Assembly (NCBI GenBank): GCA_001899685.1
Contig: MKWG01000029.1
Location: 89,101-153,100 of the forward strand
Origin: Sphingobacteriales bacterium 44-15
GTDB taxonomy: Bacteria > Bacteroidota > Bacteroidia > Chitinophagales > Chitinophagaceae
Length of the DNA: 64,000 nt
Direction of reading: 5' to 3'
Position numbers and translations under genes: made by a program. Every line of letters starts with the position of its first letter. Within the stretch, counting starts at the first letter, position 1. The notes beneath the pieces were generated by a model that did no database searches, was not told the DNA's origin, and was given only the letters and a program-made list of their open reading frames with translations. Below, in pieces: positions 63,512-64,000 of the stretch.

Positions 63512-63937
63512 ATGAAAAACACCACTTTCCAACAGCAGGCCTCCATCCCCAAGCCCCGGTGGCAAACCGGTGCTTATGCCCGCCATGCCACCTATGAGCT
63601 TATTCTTCCCGAACCTTTTTTGATGCTGTGCCGGCTGATGGATATCCCTCCCCGTAATATGATCATTGATTTTATGGACGACCTGTCCTGCGGCAGTTGC
63701 TGGCAGAGAGAACGCCGGGATGCCGCAAGGGAACATCTTATCCGTTATTTCATAGCCCATGGCTACGGGCAGCAGCATTACACTGAAGCGGAGATCAGGG
63801 AAATGTTCAGCCAGATGGATACCGTGGGCCGGCTGTTTCCCTGGGGCAGCGGCATCCAAATGATTGACCGTTATTGCAAATGGAGAAAAAAGCAGCAGCG
63901 CTGCTGGTTTAAACAATGGCGGCGCAGGCGAGGGTAG
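63512..63937 (+). CDS. Conserved hypothetical basic protein
   Basis: The 141-residue product starts MKNTTFQQQASIPKPRWQTG and is helical, with a Cys/Trp-rich middle (FMDDLSCGSCWQRERRD) and a very basic end (RKKQQRCWFKQWRRRRG). It resembles small uncharacterised Bacteroidota proteins I have seen (LPEPFLMLCRLMDIPP, YFIAHGYGQQHYTEAEIREMF), but no function is known to me. The frame's longer start at 63404 runs through the putative operators. It is divergent from the XRE gene. Confidence 0.65.
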   Translation: MKNTTFQQQASIPKPRWQTGAYARHATYELILPEPFLMLCRLMDIPPRNMIIDFMDDLSCGSCWQRERRDAAREHLIRYFIAHGYGQQHYTEAEIREMFSQMDTVGRLFPWGSGIQMIDRYCKWRKKQQRCWFKQWRRRRG

Positions 63938-64000
63938 AAATTAGGGTGATTACCCCCATTTTTGCTAGTGTCCGTCTTTTGCCGTTGGGCAAGATACCCT

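Noticed and set aside
63944-63962. GGGT-GATT-ACCC with following T-run as terminator
   Set aside because: The stem is only 4 bp and lies close to the window edge; too little to call.
1-64000. tRNA, rRNA, CRISPR arrays, intact insertion sequences
   Set aside because: I looked for T-arm-like strings, regularly spaced direct repeats and transposase motifs by eye and saw none; a covariance or profile scan could still find a weak case.

Overview
This window looks like a chromosome segment of a Bacteroidota bacterium, most probably from the Chitinophagales/Chitinophagaceae. The grounds are lineage-typical proteins (DUF5916, DUF3078, DUF4442, the bacillithiol glycosyltransferase BshA, a type IX secretion C-terminal domain of the CHU_C type), frequent lipoprotein signals, weak Shine-Dalgarno sites, and TAnnTTTG boxes of the Bacteroidota -7 promoter type ahead of several genes. 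No rRNA, tRNA, CRISPR array or complete insertion sequence was found.

Layout. 1-11.7 kb is mostly minus-strand housekeeping: a DUF5916 envelope protein, a DUF4442 thioesterase-like protein, a membrane-anchored papain-like protease, a DsbD-type reductase, scpA, DUF3078, mscL, a PPK2 kinase, frr and a WecA/TagO-type sugar-phosphate transferase. 11.9-19.8 kb holds an orphan N-terminal transketolase subunit, a ComM/YifB ATPase, a GH36-type alpha-galactosidase, a 5'-nucleotidase coupled to a CPBP membrane protease, and a small beta-barrel. 20.0-26.7 kb is a four-gene plus-strand operon of the planctomycete cytochrome type (PSCyt1-DUF1549-DUF1553, DUF1501, a Tat-exported TIM barrel, and a DUF2231/heme/LRR protein). 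A related lipoprotein heme dehydrogenase lies at 44.1-47.2 kb, so the window codes for three CxxCH proteins probably used in extracytoplasmic sugar oxidation. 31.8-44.0 kb carries two complete tripartite RND efflux systems back to back: one HAE-like (minus) and one CzcCBA-like metal exporter (plus) led by a small secreted acidic protein. 47.4-53.4 kb is again housekeeping (TatD, asparaginase, bshA, RsmI-like methyltransferase, EI24, 3-methyladenine glycosylase).

53.6-57.4 kb is a tight cassette of NodU-type carbamoyltransferase, SGNH hydrolase, DUF5989 microprotein and SxtJ-like protein, probably for decorating an exported glycan or small molecule. A 958-residue T9SS cargo protein with NHL and Ig-like repeats follows. 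The right end (60.4-64 kb) is accessory: a truncated GH92 gene, a visibly A+T-richer pair of overlapping Apea-like HEPN genes with intact Rx4H motifs, a region with four consecutive hairpins, an XRE regulator whose promoter sits among palindromes, and a divergent hypothetical gene. The HEPN-HEPN-XRE block is the best candidate here for an undescribed (defence or toxin-antitoxin-like) system.

Two non-coding patterns stand out. All seven convergent gene junctions carry a palindromic hairpin, mostly from a few related repeat families. A 103-bp MITE-like element with 21-bp terminal inverted repeats occurs twice in opposite orientation, one copy with a perfect 9-bp target duplication, plus a solitary arm upstream of the cytochrome operon.
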